Assembly: GCA_028023455.1 (NCBI GenBank)
Contig: JAQFVV010000022.1
Location: 6,655,100 to 6,719,099 of the forward strand
Direction of reading: 5' to 3'
DNA from: Epiperipatus broadwayi
Taxonomy: Eukaryota; Onychophora; Udeonychophora; Euonychophora; Peripatidae
DNA length: 64,000 nucleotides
The notes under the pieces are model-generated. The model was not told the origin of the DNA, made no database searches, and saw only the letters and a program-made list of their open reading frames with translations. Below, piece after piece: positions 50,727 to 60,117 of the stretch. The position numbers and the translations under genes are program-made. Position 1 is the first letter of the stretch, and every line of letters begins with the position of its first letter.

Positions 50727-51803
50727 GGAAATGGTTGATTAGATATGCACGATGCTTGATGGTGTTGTTTATGTGCTAAAACACATAAAAATGCCGTTTA
50801 CCGGCCCAACTTTTGTTGCGAAACAACATTATTTTCTAAAATGGAATAATTACATTTTTAAATTACATTATACATTTCAGCGTGTGATGACATTTTTCAA
50901 ACTAGTTTTAAGCAATTTACAAACCAACATTATATTCTAAAATGGAATATTGACACTTTTAAATTGCATTATAAATGTCAGTGCATAGCGCTGGAATGAG
51001 AGGAGCTGGAGACCAATGGTTTTGCCGATCCAAAGGATCGTCCAAAAGATGTAGTACTCTGATCAAACCAACATTACGATTTTCCAAAACAACGTGCAAT
51101 TTTAGTTGTCTTGTAGTTGCTCTTTATTTGAAAAAAAAAAACACTATTACAAACATTACGGGCTGACATTCTGCAAAGTATTTGTAAACAATTTATGAAC
51201 TAACCTTATTTTATAAAACGTAAGAATTAAATTTTTGCTGAAATCAAATAATTAATTTTTAAATTATATTATAAATGTCAGCAGGGCAGGGGACCGATGT
51301 TTTTGCCAATCCAAAGGATCGTTCAAAAAATGCAGTAGTCTGATCAAACTAAGTTTCTGATTTCCAAAACAACGTGCAACCTCAGCCATTTAATTTGTCT
51401 CGTAGCTGTTCTTGTGCAAACATGCCTTTTTGCGTGAATTCTGTGAAATTGTGCTTGTCTCAACACTTTTGCAATTTCTTTCACCTTTCAAGCTGTGTAG
51501 GGAAGTAGGTAGGGTGTAAGATCATTACTTCGAATGAAGATTACAAGAGTTATGGTCAGTTGAATTCCATACACACTCACATGATACGGTAGCGATCTGT
51601 GAAATGTGCGCATTTGCATAGTGTCGCGAAGCACATCAACGAGCCAGAATATTTGTGTGCAACGCAATATAGACTCGCAATGGCTAATATGAGCATCTTC
51701 TATAGGCTGTAAACTTTGGGCCACATAAATAGCACTTTTATGTGTTTTAGCACATAAACAATGAATGCCATCAAACGGCATGCGTGTCTAATCAACCAGT
51801 ACT
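50727..51803. mobile_element. 1.1-kb terminal-inverted-repeat element, non-autonomous
   Basis: TGGTTGATTAGA at 50732 and TTTATGTGCTAAAACACATA at 50768 recur inverted near the right end (51730-51797), giving imperfect inverted ends of about 70 bp. TTTATTAT lies just outside on both sides (50719-50726 and 51804-51811), a possible 8-bp duplication, though AT-richness makes this weak. Internally a segment with ACCAATGGTTTTGCC, GATCCAAAGGATCG and AAAACAACGTGCAA occurs twice about 300 bp apart (near 51012 and 51293). No transposase; the 97-codon minus-strand frame at its right end reads through the inverted repeat and is not called. Confidence 0.65.
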
Positions 51804-52291
51804 TTTATTATATATAAATAATTTAATTAATATAAATAAAACTTCTATATATATGATTGTTTATTATTACTTTAAAAGCACTGCCATTTTCTCCAGAACT
51901 AATCTGTGATCATCTGAATAGAATGGCTGGCTCAGTAGCTGTTGTTAGAGAAATGAGATCAAGCCAAAACTATTGAAATAATAACAAGCAAGAACATGTA
52001 GGAAAAATCTGGGAAACTCATATCTTTTGCCAATGAAAATCTCATTTTGATATATATATTTAAAATATATATATAAACATTCAATTTTTCCACACAGCAA
52101 TTATTTTTTTTATTTTTTTGTATTACGAGATTCTTAAAAAAAGTCTATAAAATTTATTCTATGAAGTACTGTACAAAGCCATTGTATGTGTGTGTTTTTT
52201 TAAAATTAATTCAGATATTAAAAAAAAATATTAAAGAAGATGTATTCTATATTTAAAATTCTAATAGCTGTATTAAAAGTAAGAATATTAC

Positions 52292-52360
52292 CTGAGCTAG
52301 CTCTTCTAATGCCTGATTGTTAGATGGCACAACCGGATTTTTCTGCCGTTCCTGGATATG
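52292..52360 (-). CDS. cic: cic microexon, NQALEELAQ motif
   Basis: A 69-bp exon of 23 whole codons with acceptor TTTTCAAG and donor CAG|GTAATA. It begins HIQERQKNPVVPSNNQ and ends NQALEELAQ, which aligns with SQALQELTQ in vertebrate CIC at the same relative position, after the HMG box and before the TSDEERM segment. Phase 0 on both sides lets it be skipped or included without shifting the frame, so alternative splicing is possible. It is isolated between a 5.5-kb upstream intron and a 14.6-kb downstream intron. Confidence 0.82.
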
Positions 52361-52548
52361 CTTGAAAAGTAATAATAATGATAAATAAATATTATATATA
52401 TATATAAAAATCACTCAAATTTAATGTTAGCAAAAATAATTCAGATTAAATGCATTTGAGAATATAAAACCTGAGCATTAGAACTCTGCATTAAAGTAAG
52501 TGATCACTCTATTAATTATATACTCTAGAGACACTTGGATAGTGCTAT

Positions 52549-52606
52549 ATCCATAATCCTAGACTAGTTTCTGATCACTGACTTTTTACAATGAAGAATA
52601 TTGGAT
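52549..52606 (-). ncRNA. Hammerhead ribozyme motif, copy J (decayed)
   Basis: ATCCATAATCCTAGACTAG followed by TTTCTGATCACTGAC and ATATTGGAT aligns with the other copies. GAAAC, UA and GUC survive, but the CUGAUGA side is lost. Inactive remnant, just upstream of the cic exon at 52360. Confidence 0.5.
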
Positions 52607-53214
52607 TATCATCCACACAACCACTATACAAGACAATAGTACAGCTAGAATTTTTAGACCTCTATGCAAAATTTAAAAAAAAAAATACTTTTTTTATATT
52701 TACAATTTTATACCAAAATATTTTTTTGTATATATATATATTGAAAAACGAGAATACTGTTGGTAAATTTAATTATAGTAATAAAAATGGGAGGACACAG
52801 ACATGTGGAGTTTACCTGAAAACTGTATATTATGAATTTTTTCTTTGAAAAAAAAAAAAAAAGCTAAATGGAAATGATCATAGAAGCATTCAAAATACAG
52901 TAGAATATATTTCAAAATTGTAATGTCTTAATAAATTCAATGCAGAAAGTGATTATTAGTTAACGAGATGTAAGATGCATATTAATGCAAAACTAAAGAG
53001 ATGAAAATTATTAAGATGGTTTATTAATAATATATACTTCTAATCTTCAGAAACACTCCAATCAATTTAAATTAAAACTTCCATATTTTAAAATATTAAT
53101 AGACTTTCAAGATTTCAAATTTGACTGAAATCATTAAGAAGATACAACAAAAATAGCTGATAGAAAAAAGGGCAGCAATTTACCAATAAATTTTCTACTG
53201 AGACAAGATGATGT

Positions 53215-55090
53215 ATGAAGAAAAAAAAGAATAGAAAAATTAAAAAAAAAAGATTAAGAATTAAATATCTAGAGTTTTATAAAATGGTATACAAAAAAGT
53301 TAATAATGCTAAAAAAAAAAAATATAATTGTGAATTGACAAGAAAAGCTACAAAAGAGAATGAAAGTCTCAAAAATGTAACATCTTGGCATTGGAAAAAA
53401 AGTTGTTCTGCAATAACAAGAAAAAATGAAAGTATTAAAATGATCATGAAACATGTGGAAGAGTTCTTTCTATACAGAATTATATAATAAAGTATTTCCT
53501 TCAATAATTACATCTTCTGAATTGCCTATCATTTTAAAATGAAGAAATGAAATGTGCAATTAAATTTATGAAGATAAAAGCTCCAGGAAGTGATGGAATT
53601 ATTATTCATATTTTAAAAGAAGCAGATAAAGAAATAAATAATTATTGGCAAAATTATACATCAAATATCTAAATAATAATTAATTGAAAGAAATACAATA
53701 GTAATGTTGATATTTAAGAAAGATGATAAAGAAGATATTAAAATTACAGATCTATTGGATTATTTATAATGATAATTATAATTTATCTATAATAAACTAT
53801 GGATTCTAACCAATCAAAACACAAGCTGGATTTAAAAGTGGTTTTAGCCCAGTAGATCACATCCAAATATGAAGAGAAATTATAGAAATGATGACTGAAT
53901 GTGAATTGCCATTATGCTTTGAATTTGTAGATTATGAAAAGGCATCTGAGCCTATAAATATTTTTATGGTGATTAAAGAACTGGATCATTAAAATATAGA
54001 ACCGAGATATTACCACAGTCTAAGAAATATTTATTAAAATGTACTTGCAATCAATTAGATTACATGATGATACTATGAGAAAATTAACATTGAAAAGGAT
54101 GCATAAAATATGACTCCATATCTCCAAAACTCTTTACAGTAATTTTAAAAGAATTATTTTGTAGATTAAAATGGAAAGTTTTAAGGAAATAAAAATAAAT
54201 GGAGATTATTTAAATTATTTACATTTGCATATGATGTGATTTTTTTTACAAATAATGCTTCAGGAAATGTTTCAAGAATTATTGGATGAATTTAAGCCAA
54301 TAAACATCACATGATCACCATTTCTTATGCTTGCTCATAACTGTTATTAAAACAGGCAAAACTCTCTATACATCTTGCCACTCAGTGCAAGCCAGAGTAA
54401 TACCTTCTGGCATCCATTGATTATTCTGGCTTGCACTGAGTGGCAATACGTATAGAGAGTTTTGCCTGTTTTAATTATTGGATGAAAAAAAAAGAAGTAG
54501 GACTAAAGATTAATAATAAAAGACTAAATTAATATTCTATGGATTTTCTCAGAAAGAAAAAATAAATTGATAATCATAAATGAAAAGAAGTTAAAAATTA
54601 TAAGACTTTAGTCAGATTATTAATATAGATAGAAGAAACATATGGATGAAATTAATCATACAGTTAAACTTGGATGGAATGTTTTAAGTAGAAATAATTT
54701 AATAATAAAAGAAAATATGCCTATGTATTTGAAAAAGAAGATTTTTAATCTATGTTCTTTACTAGTGTATGGATCTGAAAATTAGACACTTAACAAAAAA
54801 GCAATACAAAAACTTTAGACCACTCAATAAAATATGGGAAGGTATATATCAGGAATAACAAGAAGAGGTCAAAAATGAAAACAAGTACATTTTGCTGATA
54901 TCATTTGAAAGAATTAAGAAAGAATGAAGCTGAATTGATTGGACATCTTTTAGATGGACAGTTAAAGTTTTAAATTGGATTCCAATAGTTGTAAAAAAGT
55001 GGACAGAAGTAAGAGAAACTGGATTAAACTTGGGCATAATTTTATCCTGAAATGGATCAATAAAGATTAAAAATGATGATGATAAATACA
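53215..55090 (+). mobile_element. Decayed RTE-like LINE, interrupted by a later insertion
   Basis: A plus-strand non-LTR retrotransposon broken by many stops. Recognisable in order: KAPGSDGI near 53577, FKKDDKEDIKI near 53716, QAGFKSGFSPVDHIQI near 53826, ECELPLCFEFVDYEKA near 53900 (reverse transcriptase palm blocks), GDYLNYLHLH near 54200 in the position of the FADD active-site block, which is lost, and a C-terminal WTVKVLNWIP near 54955 like that of the copy at 63.5 kb. It ends in an ATG-rich tail (ATGATGATGATAAA near 55072). A 182-bp ribozyme-family element sits inside it at 54291-54472. Truncated at the 5' end and without an intact endonuclease. Confidence 0.72.
54277..54486. mobile_element. 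Partial hammerhead-family insertion in LINE, 14-bp target duplication
   Basis: AATTATTGGATGAA at 54277-54290 is repeated at 54473-54486. The 182 bp between are two unit ends of the 444-bp family joined head to head: TTTAAGCCAATAAACATCAC through AAAACAGGCAAA, then an inversion around a CAAGCCAGAGTAAT / ATTATTCTGGCTTG hairpin. The hammerhead block itself is missing. Removing the insert and one repeat makes the flanking reverse-transcriptase text continuous, confirming a clean insertion later than the LINE. Confidence 0.85.
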
Positions 55091-55212
55091 AAAAAGAATT
55101 CCTAATACCCAGCAGTAATTCCATAATGCTTTGGTTTGATTCATAATAGCAACATAACTAAAACAAGCTAATTTTCTTACAAAAAGATATAATTCTGTTA
55201 TTAGTTTAATTT

Positions 55213-55445
55213 TGTACTAGAGTGATAGACTCAAATGCTAAAGATCTTCAGATTAAAGCTCAATTTTCCAGAATTCAAATAATGATCTCTTAAGTAATTA
55301 ACCATTCAACTATTTTGGAGAGTGTAATAGTAGGGTGATGAACTCAAGAGCTAGTTGTCTATGGACTGAAGCCCAATCTATCATTTTCAGTATAAAAACA
55401 TCATTATGATCTCCAAAGTAAATAACCAGAAACTTCAAATTTTAG
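55213..55445. repeat. Two adjacent degenerate tRNA-like repeats
   Basis: GAGTGATAGACTCAAATGCT (55219) and GGGTGATGAACTCAAGAGCT (55333) head two similar segments, each followed by TTCAG/CTGAAG and a CAATCTATCATT-like block in the second. Similar to the repeat at 24091. Probably old SINE copies. Confidence 0.35.
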
Positions 55446-55822
55446 TGGATTCAGTTTTAAGTTAAATGTAGAAACCTTTCACCCATTGTCATGGATAATG
55501 TATACCAAACAAAGTGTCACAACTTTCTATTTGTGTTTCAAATCCAAATGAAAATTATCTAGTTTTATAAACGAATTCTAAAATAAGCACTCTAGGTGCT
55601 GAATATTAATAACTGTGTTTTCCAATTCAAAATAGTATTAATTTTCTCATTTTTAAATAGCATAATAAGATTTATTTATAGTGAAATTATAAAGGATAAC
55701 AATTTATTTTTAATATGATATCTTTGAAATAAATATATTGCATATTTGCTTTTATTTTTTATGTGTCCATTTTTAACATACATAAAATTGATTGTAACAG
55801 GGAAATTAGGAGATATAAGGTT

Positions 55823-55860
55823 CTGAAGAAGATTGCTGGGGCAATCGAAACTATTAACTG
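55823..55860 (+). ncRNA. Penelope-type hammerhead core, degenerate 3' side
   Basis: CUGAAGA, A, then a perfect 6-bp stem II GAUUGC/GCAAUC with loop UGGG, then GAAAC. Both halves of the core are present, but the cleavage triplet is not: UAUUAAC follows where GUC would be expected. The downstream text GAAGGAAAGG is similar to that after the core at 23 kb, so both come from one family. Confidence 0.5.
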
Positions 55861-57379
55861 AAGGAAAGGATGGATAATAAAGCATTGTAAAAGTAATAAA
55901 GTGTTTTGTCAATTGATTATTATATGGTATACATTTGACAATGCAATAGGAAATAGTAGTTATTATACTTTGTGAAGAAGATAAACATGTAATCTTGTAA
56001 AAAGTTTCATCTGTTTTTAGGTTTTACTTCTTTAGCATATATCTGTTTAAAAGCAATATTGCAAGCAGGGCTCTTCCTGCTATCATTTGTTTAATTTGTA
56101 TTTTTATAATCTGGATCATATTCATGGAAGTTTGAGTGTTAATGCATTGTTTCTGAGATTAAAAAGCAACACAGCCAAGAGCTTCCCACTTCTTGCTTTT
56201 GTTATCTTCATTTAATTGCACAGCTCTTAATAATTTATTTGCTGATGAACTTCGAAGCAGAATAGTTTACCTAAAAAAAAAAAAACCCCCGACAAGAAGT
56301 TTCCCCACAACCTCTTTCAGGTTTCAATCTAAAAATCTTTAGCATAGCAAGTTTTCTAATTGTAAAATCACTTATTTATTTAATTATAATGCAGCATTAC
56401 ACATTTTTGCATTTAAAAAATCCATTTATTTATTTTTTTTTTTTTAATAAAAGCATAAAACTTCTACACTTAAAATTATTTTTTTAAAAAATAACATTAT
56501 TAAATGCTCTTTAAACTATTTTCCAATTGAAATGTAGTGCTATTAACAAAAAAATTCAAACTCATTATTTTTCAAACTCCAACTTATAGTTGCATGTAAC
56601 ACACTTTTTCGTTAAAAATACTAAAATCATTTCTGTTTAATTTAAATACTTATATCATTGCCTTTCATAGAAGAAATTAAATTTTTACAAATTTAAATTT
56701 AATATCAACTCAAATTTTTACCTGAAGATGCAAATCATTCACAGGTAAAAATAAGAAAAAGATTTCATGGTTTTAATAAAATATCTAATGCAAAGTCTCA
56801 TTCATGAATGTCCCATGGAGAAATATGATTACAAAAATGACCAGAACAAATATAATTATGTAACTTGTATTTAATTTTGCCAATGTTTTTACACAGGGAC
56901 AACTCTAGCACCTATAAAGCAAGCAACTGCTTGAATTAACATAATTTTTAAGGATAGCAGTTGAATAGTTAATAAACAGAGAAATAAATTTGGAAAAATC
57001 AATAATATAGCGAGACACAAGAATTGAGCAGGAGGAAGACCTGCATACTTACATATCTATTGTTTACGAAGCATAATGTCGTAAGTATGTTTATAGAGTC
57101 TGTCTTTGACTATTATCAAAAGAAAATCAGCCAAAAAATTTAACACGGTAGAACTTTATAATAATCCTCAACGACAAAAGAAGGCAAAATATGTAAAAAT
57201 TTCACTTAGCATAAATATAATTTGTTATATTTGTTTTCTAAATAATTTTAAGAAAATTTTTTAATAATTTTATTTGTATTGGTTTCATTTTTTTGATAAT
57301 TAGCAGATTTATATAAAAATGAATTTAAAAAAAAACCCCAAATGATTCCTGCTCAGGAATTTGTAAGAATTTGAATATC

Positions 57380-57470
57380 AAAACTGTTAACTAGAGCCAC
57401 AATCCAGGAGGCCATGATTCCAAAGTCGGCCATTCTATCATTGCATCAATTCACGCATGATAAAAAATTT
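57380..57470. repeat. Degenerate dispersed repeat, second copy
   Basis: CATTCTATCATTGCATCAAT followed by TCACGCATGATA matches the block near 25855-25890. Preceded by AGGAGGCCATGATTCCAAAG. Confidence 0.35.
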
Positions 57471-57856
57471 TATATTTCTCTATCTTGTAGATTACTATTA
57501 AGTTGCAATAAAAAAAAACTGTACTAAATGTATCACTAATTTGAACAATCAGATTTTAAATTCAATTTTAGGAATTATGTCTTTGAAGTTGTAAATAAAA
57601 TACAGAATAAAATTTTTAAACTTCCTTAATAAATCAGAGTAAACAAACTCCTACAAATTAATTGTAAGTTTTCAAAATAGTCTCGCAATTATTTTCTTGA
57701 TATTATTTAAATTGAAATATAAAGTCCCCTGAAAACTGGAAAATATTTTGTAAATATGCTATTTATGGGATAATAAAAAATAAATAAATTCAAAAGCAGT
57801 AGTTAGAACTTAAGATAAAAAGTAATAAAATACAATATTAAAAAAATTTTTTTTAC

Positions 57857-58017
57857 CTCAAATTCTTGTGATACATTGCTCTTAAGTAGACCAGATGGCT
57901 GATGAGTACTAAATTCTTCTCTTTCCCTCACCTGAGGTTGCACAATTTCCTCTTCCCTAGCTTGATCACCCATAGTATCAACATGTTCAGACTGTATTGA
58001 AGAGTGATTCAGATTAC
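57857..58017 (-). CDS. cic: cic exon, Glu/Gln-rich linker after the HMG region
   Basis: A 161-bp exon with acceptor ACTATTAG and donor GAG|GTAAAA. It needs one base from the previous exon, then reads 53 codons, starting NLNHSSIQSEHVDTMGDQ and continuing through a Glu/Arg/Gln-rich stretch to SNVSQEFE, ending in phase 0. The next exon (52360) also starts in phase 0. Nothing here is an obvious domain; it is assigned to cic because it is the only open frame with good splice sites in the region and it joins in frame to unmistakable CIC exons downstream. The short acidic and glutamine-rich composition fits the disordered linker between the HMG box and the conserved TSDEERM segment. Confidence 0.72.
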
Positions 58018-58914
58018 CTAATAGTATATATAAAGAAGATTTAATGGATTCAATCAAATACACTTTCATACGTTTTTTTAGATTTCATAAGAATTAAACA
58101 ACTTAAATTATATTAACAACAATATTATATTATGGTATTATACCATTGGTATCTATTAATTATTCAAACTTATAGAAGATGGCTTTTCAGTAAAAAAAAC
58201 TTCTTTTAGATAAATTATACATATTTAAAAATAAATTAAGCTATTTAATTTAAAATATTTACTATAATTGTTTGTTATAGTATTTTCTCCTTATCATGGT
58301 AACTAATTTTTAACTTTAATTAGCTATTGTCAGATAGTGGAACAAACAGAGTTAAAATAGTAGCAATCAAAGGCAAAATACTATTGATATAGTTTCTAAT
58401 ACATTGAAGTAAATTGTAAACAATCCTTAAATAACTTGTTGCAAGGCAAAGATTACTTCAACAAACTCCTATAAAGAAACATTAATTGAGAAGTAATTAC
58501 TCATCTGTTTTGCTGATTGAAGGAAGTGAGGATTTAACCAGTTTTTTTATTCAAGTTTCACTTTTGAGTGTCCAGATACCCAATTACTGGTCAATATTAG
58601 CTGGTTATCTGGACTGGCTATAGGCCACCTGTTTAAAAGAAAAATCTACACTTGATTGGATGCTGAAAAAATTTTCAAATTTTACTCAGCTAGATTAATG
58701 TAATGTTCATGGCAAGCCAATGGGTTACCAACACATCGTAAGACACACTAAACTTATGTAAATGAATCAGTCCACACTATAATGCTCAATTTGAAATATA
58801 CATAACTCAAAATAAAAAAACTACATGGCATATTTATATGTATTAACAATGAGATGAACATTTTTCAATAGTCCTTTTTTAAAACATTAATAAAATCATA
58901 ATAATAATAAAGCA

Positions 58915-58936
58915 GGCACACACACACACACACACA
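58915..58936. repeat. (CA)n microsatellite
   Basis: About eleven uninterrupted CA units. No other significance seen. Confidence 0.85.
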
Positions 58937-59973
58937 AATAATGTAAAAACATTTATAAATGTGCATGGAAAGTTTGGAAAATTTCAATACAAGCAAAGAA
59001 ATGTTCTTTTTACTAAACAAAATGAACTTACATTTCCATACATTACATGAGCAGATAATCAGACAAAATTTGTAAAAACAAGAACTTGGATCACTGCATC
59101 TATCATACTATATGTACATATTAAATATTGATCAGATGTTATTCTATACATTATTTTAGAAAAGATAGTTAATAGGGAAGAGTTCATTTTCAATATCCTG
59201 ATTAAGATTATGACTTATGGCATTTAATATGATGTTTTCTGGATTGTATAACATTTATTTTGTACAGAAATATAATAAATTTGTAAAAAAATATTTTTAA
59301 ATTAAAATTTGTGACTTTTCTTTCAACTCTCATGTTTTGTGCTCTCACCAATAAATAGCAAAATTAAAAGCATAAAATACCTTTAAATGACATTTAATAA
59401 AAGTAACAATAAGTAATTAAATTTTGAAGATGTAAATATTAAAAATATACCAAAATTAATTTTAAGAAGCCCAAAAATTTAGCATATAGAAAAGTAAAAT
59501 TCTATGTTACCAGTTCACTGGAGAAAAGAGGAATCACCTTGGGTACAAAAAAAAAAAACCCAGAAGCTTTATAGTGAAATAGGATCAAGCTATAAAAACA
59601 ATGGCACAGAGAAAACAACTACTGTTTTTAAAAAAATTACATGAAGTAAAAAAAATAAATTCAGTGGCAAAAAATAAAATTGTTAGGTGTGACAAAATAA
59701 CCATAACAAGTAAATATATATTATGAAATATCTACTACCTGCTTCAGAAATAAAATATATATGCACACACAAAATCCAAAAATAAATGAGAACAAAAAAA
59801 AAAAAAATCCCAGAAAATAAACAAACAAATAAAAGCAAACAAATGGATTTTAAAAATAAGATGAAGAATATGTAAATAATGGATCAGCCTCTGTTTCGTA
59901 GATGCTATAATATTGAATGGAATAATCTCTTATATAAAATCCTTATTTTGCCGATTGTGTGAATGTTGTCCAC

Positions 59974-60117
59974 AAAGCTATTTAATTGGTTGTCAAGTGT
60001 TGGTAGCCGAGAGGTCAGAGCAGCTGCCTTGCAAGTGGTTGCTTGTAGACAGTTGTCGTGGGTTCGCTTCCCGGCCGATGCTTTGACATATGGAAAAAAA
60101 AGCTATTTAATTGGTTG
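59974..60117 (+). mobile_element. tRNA-derived SINE with target duplication
   Basis: AGCTATTTAATTGGTTG occurs directly before and after the insertion (about 59976-59992 and 60101-60117), so the target duplication is at least 17 bp. Between them is a tRNA-like body (TGGTAGCCGAGAGG A-box region, CTTGCAA anticodon-like loop, GGTTCGCTTCC B box) ending CTTTGACATATGG plus an A tract. It matches the copy at 48.2 kb except for an extra segment of about 14 bp around GTGGTTGCTTGTAGA, apparently a small internal duplication. LINE-type target-primed integration is implied. Confidence 0.82.

Larger units (their letters stand above)
37657..52291 (-). other. cic: cic intron, 14.6 kb
   Basis: Large intron carrying the listed elements at 37906-38360, 41401-41625, 43083-44991, 46495-46690, 47814-48032, 48225-48325, 48672-48890, 50202-50260, 50528-50625 and 50727-51803. 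The remaining stretches (38361-41400, 41626-43082, 44992-46494, 46691-47813, 48891-50100, 51804-52291) are AT-rich with poly-A/T runs and short TA tracts, and nothing more is recognised. The short open frames in them have no coding character. Confidence 0.65.

Noticed and set aside
51488-51781. 97-codon minus-strand open frame
   Set aside because: It reads through the right inverted end and interior of the transposable element at 50727-51803; no transposase or other motif.
53215-53487. 90-codon Lys-rich plus-strand open frame as a host gene
   Set aside because: It runs into decayed reverse-transcriptase blocks of the same LINE; the Lys bias comes from A-rich sequence.
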